From the NCBI RefSeq assembly GCF_024753215.1, contig NZ_JANUGV010000001.1, forward strand, positions 620,001 through 684,000: a DNA stretch of 64,000 nucleotides, read 5' to 3'. Source of the stretch: Massilia solisilvae. GTDB taxonomy: Bacteria > Pseudomonadota > Gammaproteobacteria > Burkholderiales > Burkholderiaceae_D. A model generated the notes under the pieces. That model saw nothing but the letters and a program-made list of their open reading frames with translations. It made no database searches and was not told where the DNA came from. Shown piece by piece: positions 26,818 through 34,346 of this stretch; position 1 is the stretch's first letter, and each line of letters opens with the position of its first letter. Made by a program: the position numbers and the translations under genes.

Positions 26818-28228
26818 CGCCGGCAGCGTCGTGCTCGAGCAGGAGCGCGTGCTGGCGGCGTCGCCCGCGGCGCGTGCGGCCGGGGTGCAAATCGGCATGC
26901 GGCGCGGCGGCGTGCTGATGCTCGAACCCGATGCGCGCCTGCACGAGCGCGATCCCGCGCGCGAGGCCGAGGCGCTGAACGCGGTGGCGCTGGCGCTGTT
27001 GCAGTACACCCCGCTCGTCACGCTGGCCGAGGAGGCCACGCTGCTGATGGACATTGGCGCCAGCCTGCGCCTGTTCGGCGGCATCCGCAGGCTGTGCAGC
27101 CGGGTGCGCGCCAACCTGCGCGCGCTCGGCTTCACTGGCCACTTGTCGTGCGCGCCCACCGCGCGCGGCGCCTGGCTGCTGGCGCGGCGCCGGGCCGGGC
27201 GCGCGCTCAAGATGGCATCGCTGGTGCGGCGGCTGGACCGGCTGCCGGCGTCCACGCCGCCGCCGGCGCGCCCCTTTGCCGGCTGGTTCGAGGGCATTGG
27301 CTGCTTCACGCTGGGCGACATGCGGCGCCTGCCGCGTCCCGGCCTGCAGCGGCGCTGCGGGCGGCCGCTGCTTGACCTGCTGGATGCGGCTTACGGCGCG
27401 CTGCCCGAGCTGTTCGAATGGATCGAGCCGCCCGAAACCTTCCACGCGCGCCTGGAGCTGTTCGACCGCATCGAGCATGCCGACGCGCTGCTGACGGGTG
27501 CGCACCGGCTGGTGCTGCAGCTGACCGGCTGGCTGTGCGCGCGCCAGCTCGCTGTCGAGCGCATCACGCTCAATCTCGCGCACGAGCGGGGCAGGGTGGC
27601 GCGAGCGCCCACGCCGATCGAGATCGCGCTGGCCGAGCCCACCTGGCGCGACGAGCACCTGGTGCGCCTGCTCAAGGAACGGCTGGCCAAGACGGTGCTC
27701 GATGCGCCGGTGATCGGGTTGGGCCTGCAGGCGTTGCAATTGCAGGCGATGGCGCCGCCGTCCGAGTCGCTGTTTCCCGAACCGGGCGGCACCGAGGAAG
27801 ACCGCAACCGCGTGTTCGAACTGCTGGTGGCGCGGCTGGGGGCGGACAACGTGCTGCAGGCCGCGCCGCAGGCCGACTACCGGCCCGAGCTGGCCAACGC
27901 CTGGGTGCCGGTGCAGCAGAAGATCCGCGCATCGGCGCGCGCGGCGCAGATGCCGCCGGATGTGCAGAGTCTGCCGCGTCCGGTTTGGCTGCTGGCCAAG
28001 CCGATCGCGCTGTTGATGCGCGACCATCGGCCGTTCTACGGCTCGCCGCTCAAGATGGCGTCGAACCCCGAGCGGATCGAGGCGGGCTGGTGGAGCGAAT
28101 CGCAAACGCGCGACTACTTCATCGCCGAAGGGCAGGACCACGCGCTGTACTGGGTGTACCGCGAGCGCATCGTCGGATCAGGCGAGGATGCCGAGCCGCG
28201 CTGGTTCCTGCATGGCTTGTTTGGGTGA
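26747..28228 (+). CDS. imuB: Y-family polymerase-like protein ImuB
   Basis: A 493-residue Y-family protein that serves as the beta-clamp-binding hub of the mutasome. The N-terminal palm begins LWIGLCLPQLPLEVF, where active polymerases have a metal-binding Asp (DMD motif), so the catalytic site is degenerate as usual for ImuB. TLLMDIGASLRLFGG and the little-finger region (LELFDRIEHADALL onward) follow. ATG 26747 lies inside imuA in another frame. The C-terminal WLLAKPIAL and the tail match the family. It probably cannot polymerise and recruits DnaE2 (43279). Confidence 0.92.
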   Translation: MRLWIGLCLPQLPLEVFSPHWSADAGSVVLEQERVLAASPAARAAGVQIGMRRGGVLMLEPDARLHERDPAREAEALNAVALALLQYTPLVTLAEEATLLMDIGASLRLFGGIRRLCSRVRANLRALGFTGHLSCAPTARGAWLLARRRAGRALKMASLVRRLDRLPASTPPPARPFAGWFEGIGCFTLGDMRRLPRPGLQRRCGRPLLDLLDAAYGALPELFEWIEPPETFHARLELFDRIEHADALLTGAHRLVLQLTGWLCARQLAVERITLNLAHERGRVARAPTPIEIALAEPTWRDEHLVRLLKERLAKTVLDAPVIGLGLQALQLQAMAPPSESLFPEPGGTEEDRNRVFELLVARLGADNVLQAAPQADYRPELANAWVPVQQKIRASARAAQMPPDVQSLPRPVWLLAKPIALLMRDHRPFYGSPLKMASNPERIEAGWWSESQTRDYFIAEGQDHALYWVYRERIVGSGEDAEPRWFLHGLFG

Positions 28229-28294
28229 TGGCCGGACGGCGTCCGTAGGATGCGCTCTCGAGCCCACGGGTTGGCAGCCGGCATGTGGAGCGCC

Positions 28295-28427
28295 CCGTGG
28301 GCACAAGTGCCCACCCTACGTGTTGCGCATCCCGGCTATCCGGCGCTGTCTGAACGCGTGGGCAGAATCTGCCCACCCTACACGAGACGCCACGGTAGGG
28401 TGGGCAGGTTTCCTGCCCACGCGTTCA
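28295..28427. repeat. Family A repeat, locus 4 (three units)
   Basis: Three units at about 28295-28320, 28351-28381 and 28395-28427. The first has the changed stem GTGGGCAC-AA-GTGCCCAC, where both arms vary together. The cluster lies between the converging imuB and M61 peptidase genes in a 206-bp gap. Confidence 0.85.
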
Positions 28428-28434
28428 ACGGTGC

Positions 28435-30348
28435 TTACTTCACCGGCGCAAAGATCGATTCGAGCCGATCCTTCGTCCCCGCCACGCGCTCCAGGCGCGG
28501 ATAGCGCAAGCCCTCGTAGTACTCCAGCTTGATGGTCCTGAAGTTGTTGCCTTTCTTGACCAAGAGCTCGATCGGCTTGTGCGACGCCTTCGCTTCGCGC
28601 ACCGCGGCCTTCAGCACCTCGCCCTTGTAGGCGCGGTTGTTGACCGCCACGATGCTGGTGTTGGCCGCCAGCCCCGCGCGGAAACCCACGCCGTCCCATA
28701 CCACGCTGCGGATGCTGCCATCCTGTCCCACCGAGAATCCAAGGGAGTAGCTGAAGTCCGTCGCCTTGCTGCGCTCGTCCGCGCTCTTGAGGTAGTCGGT
28801 CGGCGTGTCGGTGTACACCAGCTTCCAGCCGGCGCGGGCCAGGCCGTCCAGCGGCGCGCCAGGGCCGTGCCCGTCCAGCCGCGCGCGCAGGAAGCTTGCC
28901 CAGTCGTACGGCTGCACCTTGTTCAGGGTCGCAACCACATCGTCGAAGGTATAGAACGCCGGCAGGTAGCTGCCGTCGTTGATGCCGTAGAAGGCGCGCG
29001 CGAAGTCGTCCAGTGAACGCTTCTCGCCCGACATCTCGCGCAGTTTGGTGTCCACGTCGAGCCAGATCAGCTGGCCTTCCGAGTAGTAGTCCTCGCTGCG
29101 CTGCCAGTTGCCCCAGCCGATCGGACGGCGGCCGTTGATGATCGGGTCGTTGACCGTGTCCTGCATCGCGCGCCAGTCGCGGCCCTTGACGTTGTCGTAG
29201 CGTGCAGCGGTGGCGGCCAGGGCGTCGCGCGCGCCCGCCTGCGAGAACAAGCCCGAGCGCGCGGCCAGCACGTTGCCCCAGTACTGGGTCTGGCCTTCGT
29301 ACACCCACAGCAGGCTGTTCTGCAGCGGCGTGTTGAAGTTGGGGACGTCCTGTCCGGCCGGCCGGCGGAACTTGCCGTTCCACGAGTGCGTGTACTCGTG
29401 CGGCAGCAGGTCGCGGCCCGCCTCGCCCTTGTTCCATTCGGTGAAGTAGCCGGGCTTGACGCCGTTCTCGCTCGACTGGTGATGCTCGCGGCCGATGCCG
29501 CCGAATTCGTCCGACAGCGCAAACAGGAAATCGTAGTGGTCGTAGTGGTGCGAACCAAACAGTTTCGCGGCCTGCTGCACCATTGCGCGGTGCACCGCCA
29601 CCTGCTCGGGCTTGGCTTCCAGTGCCTCCGGATTGTCGGCCACGATGTTCAGCGTCACCGGCACCTTGGCGCCCGGCGCCAGATCGATGCGCTTGAAGTA
29701 GCGGCCGGCGAACAGCGGCGAGTCGATCAGCGTTTCCAGGTCGGTCGGCTTGAAGCGTACTTCGTTGCCCTTGCGCTCCGCGGTCTCCAGCGCCGTGCCG
29801 TACTGCCAGCCTTCGGGCAGTGCCAGGTTGGCTTGCACCGTGACGCGCCGCGCCACGTAGCCGGCCGGGTACAGCGTCACCGACGGCCACTGCACGCCAA
29901 GCATCTCGTCGGTCATCGTGATGCGGCCCTGATTGCCCTCGAGCGGCGACAGGTACTGGTACTCGGCTTCGAGCGTGTTCGCGCCCTGCGGCACGTTGAC
30001 GTGGAAGGCAAACACCTGCACCGGATCGCGCGTCCACTCGACCGGCTTGCCGTTGGCGCTGAACTTGAGTCCGGCCAGCTGCGTGAGCGGGCCGCTCGGG
30101 CCGTGGTTCCCCGGCAGCCACTGCGGGTACAGCAAGGTTAGCGGACCCGGCTGCACCGGAATGCTCATGCGTACGCGAAAGATCTGCTGTGACAGGTCGG
30201 TGGCATCGACGGTCAGGCATATGGTACCGGGGTAGGCCGAGTTTCCGACCGCGGGAACGTCGGCGTGGGCCGGAAGTGCAAGCGCCAGGGCAAGCGCCAG
30301 CGCGGACGCCGTACGAGCGGCGAGCGGGAAACGGATGTGTGCGGGCAT
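28435..30348 (-). CDS. M61-family metallopeptidase (glycyl aminopeptidase type)
   Basis: A 637-residue exported peptidase starting at ATG 30348 with a long Ala/Leu signal peptide ending PAHA. The zinc motif is H317-E318-Y-T-H321 (LLPHEYTHSWNGKFRRP), with the third ligand Glu in LLWVYEGQTQYWG. The N-terminal beta domain carries PQWLPGNHGPSGP, typical of M61. The C-terminal region (about 530-620, with GSIRSVVWDGVGFRAGLAANTSIVAVNNRAYKG) is a PDZ-like domain. It probably trims peptides in the periplasm. A second M61 protein is encoded at 40577-42385. Confidence 0.92.
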   Translation of the reverse strand: MPAHIRFPLAARTASALALALALALPAHADVPAVGNSAYPGTICLTVDATDLSQQIFRVRMSIPVQPGPLTLLYPQWLPGNHGPSGPLTQLAGLKFSANGKPVEWTRDPVQVFAFHVNVPQGANTLEAEYQYLSPLEGNQGRITMTDEMLGVQWPSVTLYPAGYVARRVTVQANLALPEGWQYGTALETAERKGNEVRFKPTDLETLIDSPLFAGRYFKRIDLAPGAKVPVTLNIVADNPEALEAKPEQVAVHRAMVQQAAKLFGSHHYDHYDFLFALSDEFGGIGREHHQSSENGVKPGYFTEWNKGEAGRDLLPHEYTHSWNGKFRRPAGQDVPNFNTPLQNSLLWVYEGQTQYWGNVLAARSGLFSQAGARDALAATAARYDNVKGRDWRAMQDTVNDPIINGRRPIGWGNWQRSEDYYSEGQLIWLDVDTKLREMSGEKRSLDDFARAFYGINDGSYLPAFYTFDDVVATLNKVQPYDWASFLRARLDGHGPGAPLDGLARAGWKLVYTDTPTDYLKSADERSKATDFSYSLGFSVGQDGSIRSVVWDGVGFRAGLAANTSIVAVNNRAYKGEVLKAAVREAKASHKPIELLVKKGNNFRTIKLEYYEGLRYPRLERVAGTKDRLESIFAPVK

Positions 30349-30491
30349 GTTTGTCAGTGAAAAATGAGCGTCGGGAAAACCGGTGGGACCGGCAGCCGGG
30401 GAGTGTAGCACCGCCCGTCAACAGCAAATGCTGCAGGGAACGGATGCAAACAAAATTCCAAACCAAGCCTTAAAAACCGTATTTCGTACGC

Positions 30492-30518
30492 CTTGAAAAC
30501 CCATCGGCATGCCATTAG
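30492..30518 (+). promoter_or_regulatory. Sigma-32 (RpoH)-type promoter of hsp20
   Basis: CTTGAAA (30492-30498), 12 nt, GCCATTAG (30511-30518) resembles the heat-shock consensus CTTGAAA-N11-16-CCCCATNT. It would start transcription near 30525, giving a leader of about 60 nt. The -35 is perfect; the -10 is approximate. Confidence 0.65.
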
Positions 30519-30524
30519 ATTGGG

Positions 30525-30589
30525 TACATCGGATGCTCAATGAGGTCCGACAACATATATCGCTTAACTTTAAAAGGATATTTATCATG
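30525..30589 (+). ncRNA. ROSE-like RNA thermometer in the hsp20 leader
   Basis: The leader's last hairpin pairs ATATCGCTT (30557-30565) with AAGGATAT (30574-30581): eight base pairs with a single bulged G at 30562, opposite the Shine-Dalgarno AAGGA (30574-30578), and an 8-nt loop. UCGCU in the left arm matches the conserved UYGCU of ROSE elements, whose bulged G makes the helix melt with heat. A second hairpin, TCGGA (30529-30533) with TCCGA (30546-30550), precedes it. Heat should free the ribosome site. Confidence 0.75.
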
Positions 30590-31048
30590 CGTACTTTCGA
30601 CCTTACTCCCCTGTACCGTTCCGCTATCGGTTTCGATCGTCTGGCCAGCCTGCTCGAGCAGCGCGCGGAAGCCCCGAGCTATCCGCCGTACAACATCGAG
30701 CTGGTGAGCGAAGACCAGTACCGCATCGTGATGGCACTGGCAGGCTTCAGCCGCGACGAAGTGGAAATCGTCACCGAGCGCGACACCCTGGCCGTGACTG
30801 GCCGCAAGCGCAAGGACGATACCCAGAAAACCTTCCTGCACCGTGGCATCGCTGCGCGCGACTTCGAACAGCGCTTCCAGCTGGCCAACCATGTGAAGGT
30901 CACCACCGCTTCGTTCGACAATGGCATGCTGACCATCGAACTGGTGCGCGAAGTGCCGGAGGCATTCAAGCCGCGCAAGATCCAGATCGCGGACGGCAAC
31001 GGCAATACCCACAACGTCGAGGCGCTGGAACAACGCCAGGCCGCCTAA
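30587..31048 (+). CDS. Small heat-shock protein, Hsp20/IbpA type
   Basis: A 153-residue chaperone that holds unfolding proteins. The start MRTFDLTPLYRSAIGFDRLASLLEQ is the IbpA-type N-arm, followed by the alpha-crystallin domain (about 35-130): YPPYNIELVSEDQYRIVMALAGFSRDEVEIVTERDTLAVTGRK and FDNGMLTIELVREVPEAFKPRKIQI, the latter matching the conserved GxLxI region. ATG 30587 follows AAAAGGA. Heat control is indicated at two levels, the RpoH-like promoter and the ROSE-like hairpin just upstream. A terminator hairpin follows at 31074. Confidence 0.95.
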   Translation: MRTFDLTPLYRSAIGFDRLASLLEQRAEAPSYPPYNIELVSEDQYRIVMALAGFSRDEVEIVTERDTLAVTGRKRKDDTQKTFLHRGIAARDFEQRFQLANHVKVTTASFDNGMLTIELVREVPEAFKPRKIQIADGNGNTHNVEALEQRQAA

Positions 31049-31073
31049 GACAAGACGGGCAGTAAGCTGAAAG

Positions 31074-31097
31074 AGGGCGCCTTCGGGCGCCCTTGTT
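31074..31097 (+). terminator. Terminator hairpin after hsp20
   Basis: AGGGCGCC-TTCG-GGCGCCCT (31074-31093) is a perfect 8-bp stem with a stable UUCG-type loop, followed by a short TTGTT. The U-tract is weak but position, 26 nt after the stop codon, fits a Rho-independent terminator. Confidence 0.75.
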
Positions 31098-31203
31098 GCG
31101 TCTGGGATGCGCGGTGCGCATGCACCGCATGCGCAGAATTCGTTTGTACGGCAAGGCAACAGGTCATAGACTCAGCTACCGGCATTTCCTTGACGAGTCC
31201 ATC

Positions 31204-31815
31204 ATGACCGACACCCCCACGCTCCAGTTCTGGTTCGAGTTCGGCAGCAACTACAGCTATCTTTCCGTGATGCGCATCGAGGCGCTGGCCAAGGCGGCCG
31301 GCGTGCGCGTGCAATGGCGGCCTTTTTTGTTGGGGCCGATCTTCAAGGAGCTGGGATGGTCCACGTCGCCTTTCGTGCTGCAGAAAGAGAAGGGCGAATA
31401 CGCGTGGAAGGACGTGGCGCGCCAGGCCAGCAAGTATGGCTTGCCGTTCCGGCGCCCTTCGGTGTTCCCGCGCGTGGCGCTGCTGCCGCTGCGGGTTGCG
31501 GTCTTGGGTAGCGACAGCGACTGGATGGTGCCGTTCTGCGAGCGCGTGATGCTGCAGAACTGGCGCGACGACCTCGAGATCAACGAGGAGGTCAACGTGC
31601 TGGCCGCGCTCGAGGGACTGGTGGACGACCCGCGCGCGGTACTGGCTGCCGCGCTGACCGACGAGAACAAGCGGCGCCTGCGCGAGAACACCGAGCAGGC
31701 GCGCGCGCGCGGCATCTTTGGCGCGCCCAGCTTTTTCGTTGGCGACGAGCTGTTCTGGGGGAACGACAGGCTCGAGGACGCACTCGCTTTCGCACGGCAG
31801 GCGCACGCGTCCTGA
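31204..31815 (+). CDS. DsbA-fold 2-hydroxychromene-2-carboxylate isomerase family protein
   Basis: A 203-residue protein of the DsbA/kappa-GST superfamily. LQFWFEFGSNYSYLSVMRIEALAKAAG at the start and IFGAPSFFVGDELFWGNDRLEDAL at the end are the family's hallmarks; the Ser/Asn of SNYSY replaces the CxxC of oxidoreductases and interacts with glutathione. HCCA isomerases act in naphthalene degradation, but many members are general glutathione-dependent enzymes, and no aromatic-degradation genes are near. No signal peptide, so cytoplasmic. Substrate uncertain. Confidence 0.88.
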   Translation: MTDTPTLQFWFEFGSNYSYLSVMRIEALAKAAGVRVQWRPFLLGPIFKELGWSTSPFVLQKEKGEYAWKDVARQASKYGLPFRRPSVFPRVALLPLRVAVLGSDSDWMVPFCERVMLQNWRDDLEINEEVNVLAALEGLVDDPRAVLAAALTDENKRRLRENTEQARARGIFGAPSFFVGDELFWGNDRLEDALAFARQAHAS

Positions 31816-31853
31816 CCGAGCGGCTGGCGGGCCATCAAGACCCGTCTCCCCGT

Positions 31854-32765
31854 TTATTCGCGCACGAGGGCCGCTTCGTCGCGTATCCAGCGCATCACAT
31901 GCACCACTTCGGGCGCGGGCTCGGGGTGGGCGTGCAGCAGCCAGTAGGCGTAATCGGTGGTCGGGCCGGGCCTGGGGGCGGAAATGGCGCGCAGCCGCCC
32001 GTCGGCCAGCATCGCCGCCACCAGCGGCCGGCGCCCGAGCGCAATCCCCTGGCCGGCCACGGCGGCGTGCACCAGCTGGTCGTACTGGTTAAACCGCAGC
32101 ACCGCCTTGGGCCGCACTTCGTCCCAGCCCTGGCTGGCGAACCACTCGCCCCATTGCAGCCACGGCCGGTAGGGGCCATCAAACTGCAGCAGCGTGTGGT
32201 GCTCGAGATCGGCCGGGCTGGCCAGCGCCTTCACGCGCAAGGACGGATGGGCCACCGGCAACACCGACTCCCCGAACAGGTACTCAGCTCCCCTGGGCAT
32301 GGCCTCGCGCGCGCCGTAGCGGATCGCCAGGTCGATGCCTTCGGCGGCCAGGTCCACCGCGCGGTCGTTGGCGGACACGCGCACTTCGATGTCCGGGTGC
32401 GCCTGCAGGAAGGCGCCGAGCCGTTCGATCAGCCACAGCCCGGTCAGGCCGGCGGTCGAGGTCAGGGTCACCAGCCGGCGCCCGGACGGGCCTTTCACCG
32501 CGTGGATCACATCCTGCAACTGGGCCAGCGCGCCATCGGCTGCGCGGAACAGGCGCTCGCCCTCGGGCGTGAAGGCGATCGAACGGTAGCCGCGCACCAG
32601 CAGCTTGACCCCGAGCGCGTCTTCCAGCGCCTGCACCTGCCGGCTGACCGCCGATTGGGTGAGGCATAGGTCGCGCGCGGCGAGCGTGACGCTCATGCGC
32701 CGGCCAACGGCGACAAAGCCGCGCACCAGGTCGAGGGAAGGGAGGCGTACGAGTGGTAGTGACAT
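31854..32765 (-). CDS. LysR-family transcriptional regulator (GcvA-like)
   Basis: A 303-residue LysR regulator. The winged HTH is at about 15-60 (VAVGRRMSVTLAARDLCLTQSAVSRQVQALEDALG), and the C-terminal effector domain (about 95-300) resembles the GcvA/AmpR group (GLWLIERLGAFLQAHPDIEVRVSANDRAVDLAAEGIDLAIRYG). It diverges from an MFS transporter at 32889 with a 123-bp gap, so it most likely controls that gene. No clear T-N11-A site could be singled out. Effector unknown. Confidence 0.9.
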   Translation of the reverse strand: MSLPLVRLPSLDLVRGFVAVGRRMSVTLAARDLCLTQSAVSRQVQALEDALGVKLLVRGYRSIAFTPEGERLFRAADGALAQLQDVIHAVKGPSGRRLVTLTSTAGLTGLWLIERLGAFLQAHPDIEVRVSANDRAVDLAAEGIDLAIRYGAREAMPRGAEYLFGESVLPVAHPSLRVKALASPADLEHHTLLQFDGPYRPWLQWGEWFASQGWDEVRPKAVLRFNQYDQLVHAAVAGQGIALGRRPLVAAMLADGRLRAISAPRPGPTTDYAYWLLHAHPEPAPEVVHVMRWIRDEAALVRE

Positions 32766-32888
32766 GTCAGTGACGCATGCGAAGTTGACGGGAATATCCG
32801 TTGATCGGCTCAGCAGAAGGCAGTTTAATCGACACCGGCGGCGATGCAAACATCGCCATGTATTCATCACCGGAATGTGAGGCGCGAA

Positions 32889-34106
32889 ATGTCGAGTGGA
32901 CGGAAAATGGTTTGGCTGGGCCATCCCTGGGTGGTCGTGACGGCGGGCGGGCTGGTGCTCGGGCTGGCGATGGGAGTGCGGCACGCGCAGGGCCTGTTCC
33001 TGCTGCCTGTTACGCTGGAGCGCGGCTGGTCGCGCGAGGCCTTCGGGTTCGCCCTCGCGGTGCAGAACCTGGCATGGGGGCTGGCCCAGCCGTTCACCGG
33101 CATGCTGGCCGACCGCTTCGGGGCGCGGCTGGTGGTGGTGTGCGGCCTGCTGTGCTACGGCGCGGGGCTGATCCTGATGGCGCAAGCGCCCACGGTGGCT
33201 GCGTTCACGCTGTCGGCGGGGCTGTGCATCGGCGTGGCGCTGTCGGGCACGGCCTTCGGTGTCGTGTATGGCGCCCTGAGCCGGCTGGTGGCGCCCGAGC
33301 GGCGCAGCTGGGCCTTGGGGATGGCCGGGGCAATCGGCGGCATGGGCCAGTTCCTGCTGGTGCCGGTCACGCAGGGCCTGACCAGTACGCTCGGCTGGGC
33401 CGGCGCGCTGGGTGTGCTGGGCATCGTGTGCGCGCTGATGCTGCCGTGCGCGCTGCCGCTGCGCGAGCGCACGGGCGGCGCCGAAAAGGCACGCCAGACC
33501 CTGGGCGCGGCGCTGCGCGAGGCGTTCGCGCACCGCGGCTTCTGGCTGCTGAACCTGGGCTTTTTCGCTTGCGGTTTCCAGCTCGCGTTCATCGCTTCGC
33601 ACCTGCCAGCCTACCTGGCGGACAAGCAGCTGCCGGGCAATGCCGGCGTCACCGGGCTGGCCATCATCGCGCTGGCCAACGTGGCCGGGACCTATGTGTT
33701 CGGCTGGCTCGGCGGCTTCCAGCGGCGCAAGCATGTGCTCGCGGCCCTGTACCTGGCACGTGCGCTGGCCATGGCCGCCTTCGTGCTGCTGCCGCTGACC
33801 ACCTGGACCTTGTACGCGTTCTGCGCGGTGATGGGCTTCCTGTGGCTGGGCACGGTGCCGTTGACCAATGGGCTGGTGTCGCAGGTGTTTGGTGTGCAGT
33901 ACATCGCCACCCTGTTCGGCTTTGTGTTTTTCGGGCACCAGCTGGGCGCGTTCTTCGGCGTGTGGCTGGGCGGGAAGGTGTTCGACGCCACCCATTCCTA
34001 CCAGCTGGTGTGGACCATCAGCGTGGCTCTGGGCGTGATCGCGGCCCTGCTGCACTACCGGATCGACGACGAGCCGGTCGAGCGCGTGCGGCTGGCGCTG
34101 GCATGA
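32889..34106 (+). CDS. Major facilitator superfamily transporter
   Basis: A 405-residue inner-membrane protein with twelve predicted helices. The MFS loop motif is visible as GMLADRFGARLVVVCG between helices 2 and 3. The pattern (LGLAMGVRHAQGLFLLPVTLERGWSREAFGFALAVQNLAWGLAQPF) is that of the OxlT/monocarboxylate-type group. ATG 32889 follows GAGG. It is probably controlled by the divergent LysR regulator and its last codons overlap a tiny reading frame at 34103. Substrate not predictable. Confidence 0.92.
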   Translation: MSSGRKMVWLGHPWVVVTAGGLVLGLAMGVRHAQGLFLLPVTLERGWSREAFGFALAVQNLAWGLAQPFTGMLADRFGARLVVVCGLLCYGAGLILMAQAPTVAAFTLSAGLCIGVALSGTAFGVVYGALSRLVAPERRSWALGMAGAIGGMGQFLLVPVTQGLTSTLGWAGALGVLGIVCALMLPCALPLRERTGGAEKARQTLGAALREAFAHRGFWLLNLGFFACGFQLAFIASHLPAYLADKQLPGNAGVTGLAIIALANVAGTYVFGWLGGFQRRKHVLAALYLARALAMAAFVLLPLTTWTLYAFCAVMGFLWLGTVPLTNGLVSQVFGVQYIATLFGFVFFGHQLGAFFGVWLGGKVFDATHSYQLVWTISVALGVIAALLHYRIDDEPVERVRLALA

Positions 34107-34225
34107 AGGCGCTGCGCCTGCTGCTGGCGCTGGTGCTCGCTGCAGTGCTGGCGGCCGGTTTCAACGCCTGGCTGCGGCCGGACAACGCGCTGGCCGTGGT
34201 GTCGGCGCTGTCGTTTTGCGGGTGA
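34103..34225 (+). CDS. Possible small single-helix membrane protein (40 residues)
   Basis: ATG 34103 overlaps the stop codon of the MFS gene (ATGA), a classic coupling arrangement. The frame gives 40 residues: MKALRLLLALVLAAVLAAGF is a positive-start transmembrane helix, then NAWLRPDNALAVVSALSFCG. It could be an accessory peptide of the transporter or a chance frame. No family recognised. The coupling and the charge/hydrophobic pattern favour a real gene. Confidence 0.5.
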   Translation: MKALRLLLALVLAAVLAAGFNAWLRPDNALAVVSALSFCG

Positions 34226-34346
34226 GGGGAGTGGTGCGATGCGAGGCGGCCTTAGCTTAAGCATGGTTTAAGGCTGGTGTCGCAATATGGTAGCCATCGT
34301 AGCTGAAGTCACCAACCATTATCTCTTCCAAAACAGGAGCACGTAC

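Noticed and set aside
31204-31815. An aromatic (naphthalene) degradation locus, suggested by the HCCA isomerase-like gene
   Set aside because: No dioxygenase, hydratase-aldolase or other pathway gene is near; the family has many general glutathione-dependent members.
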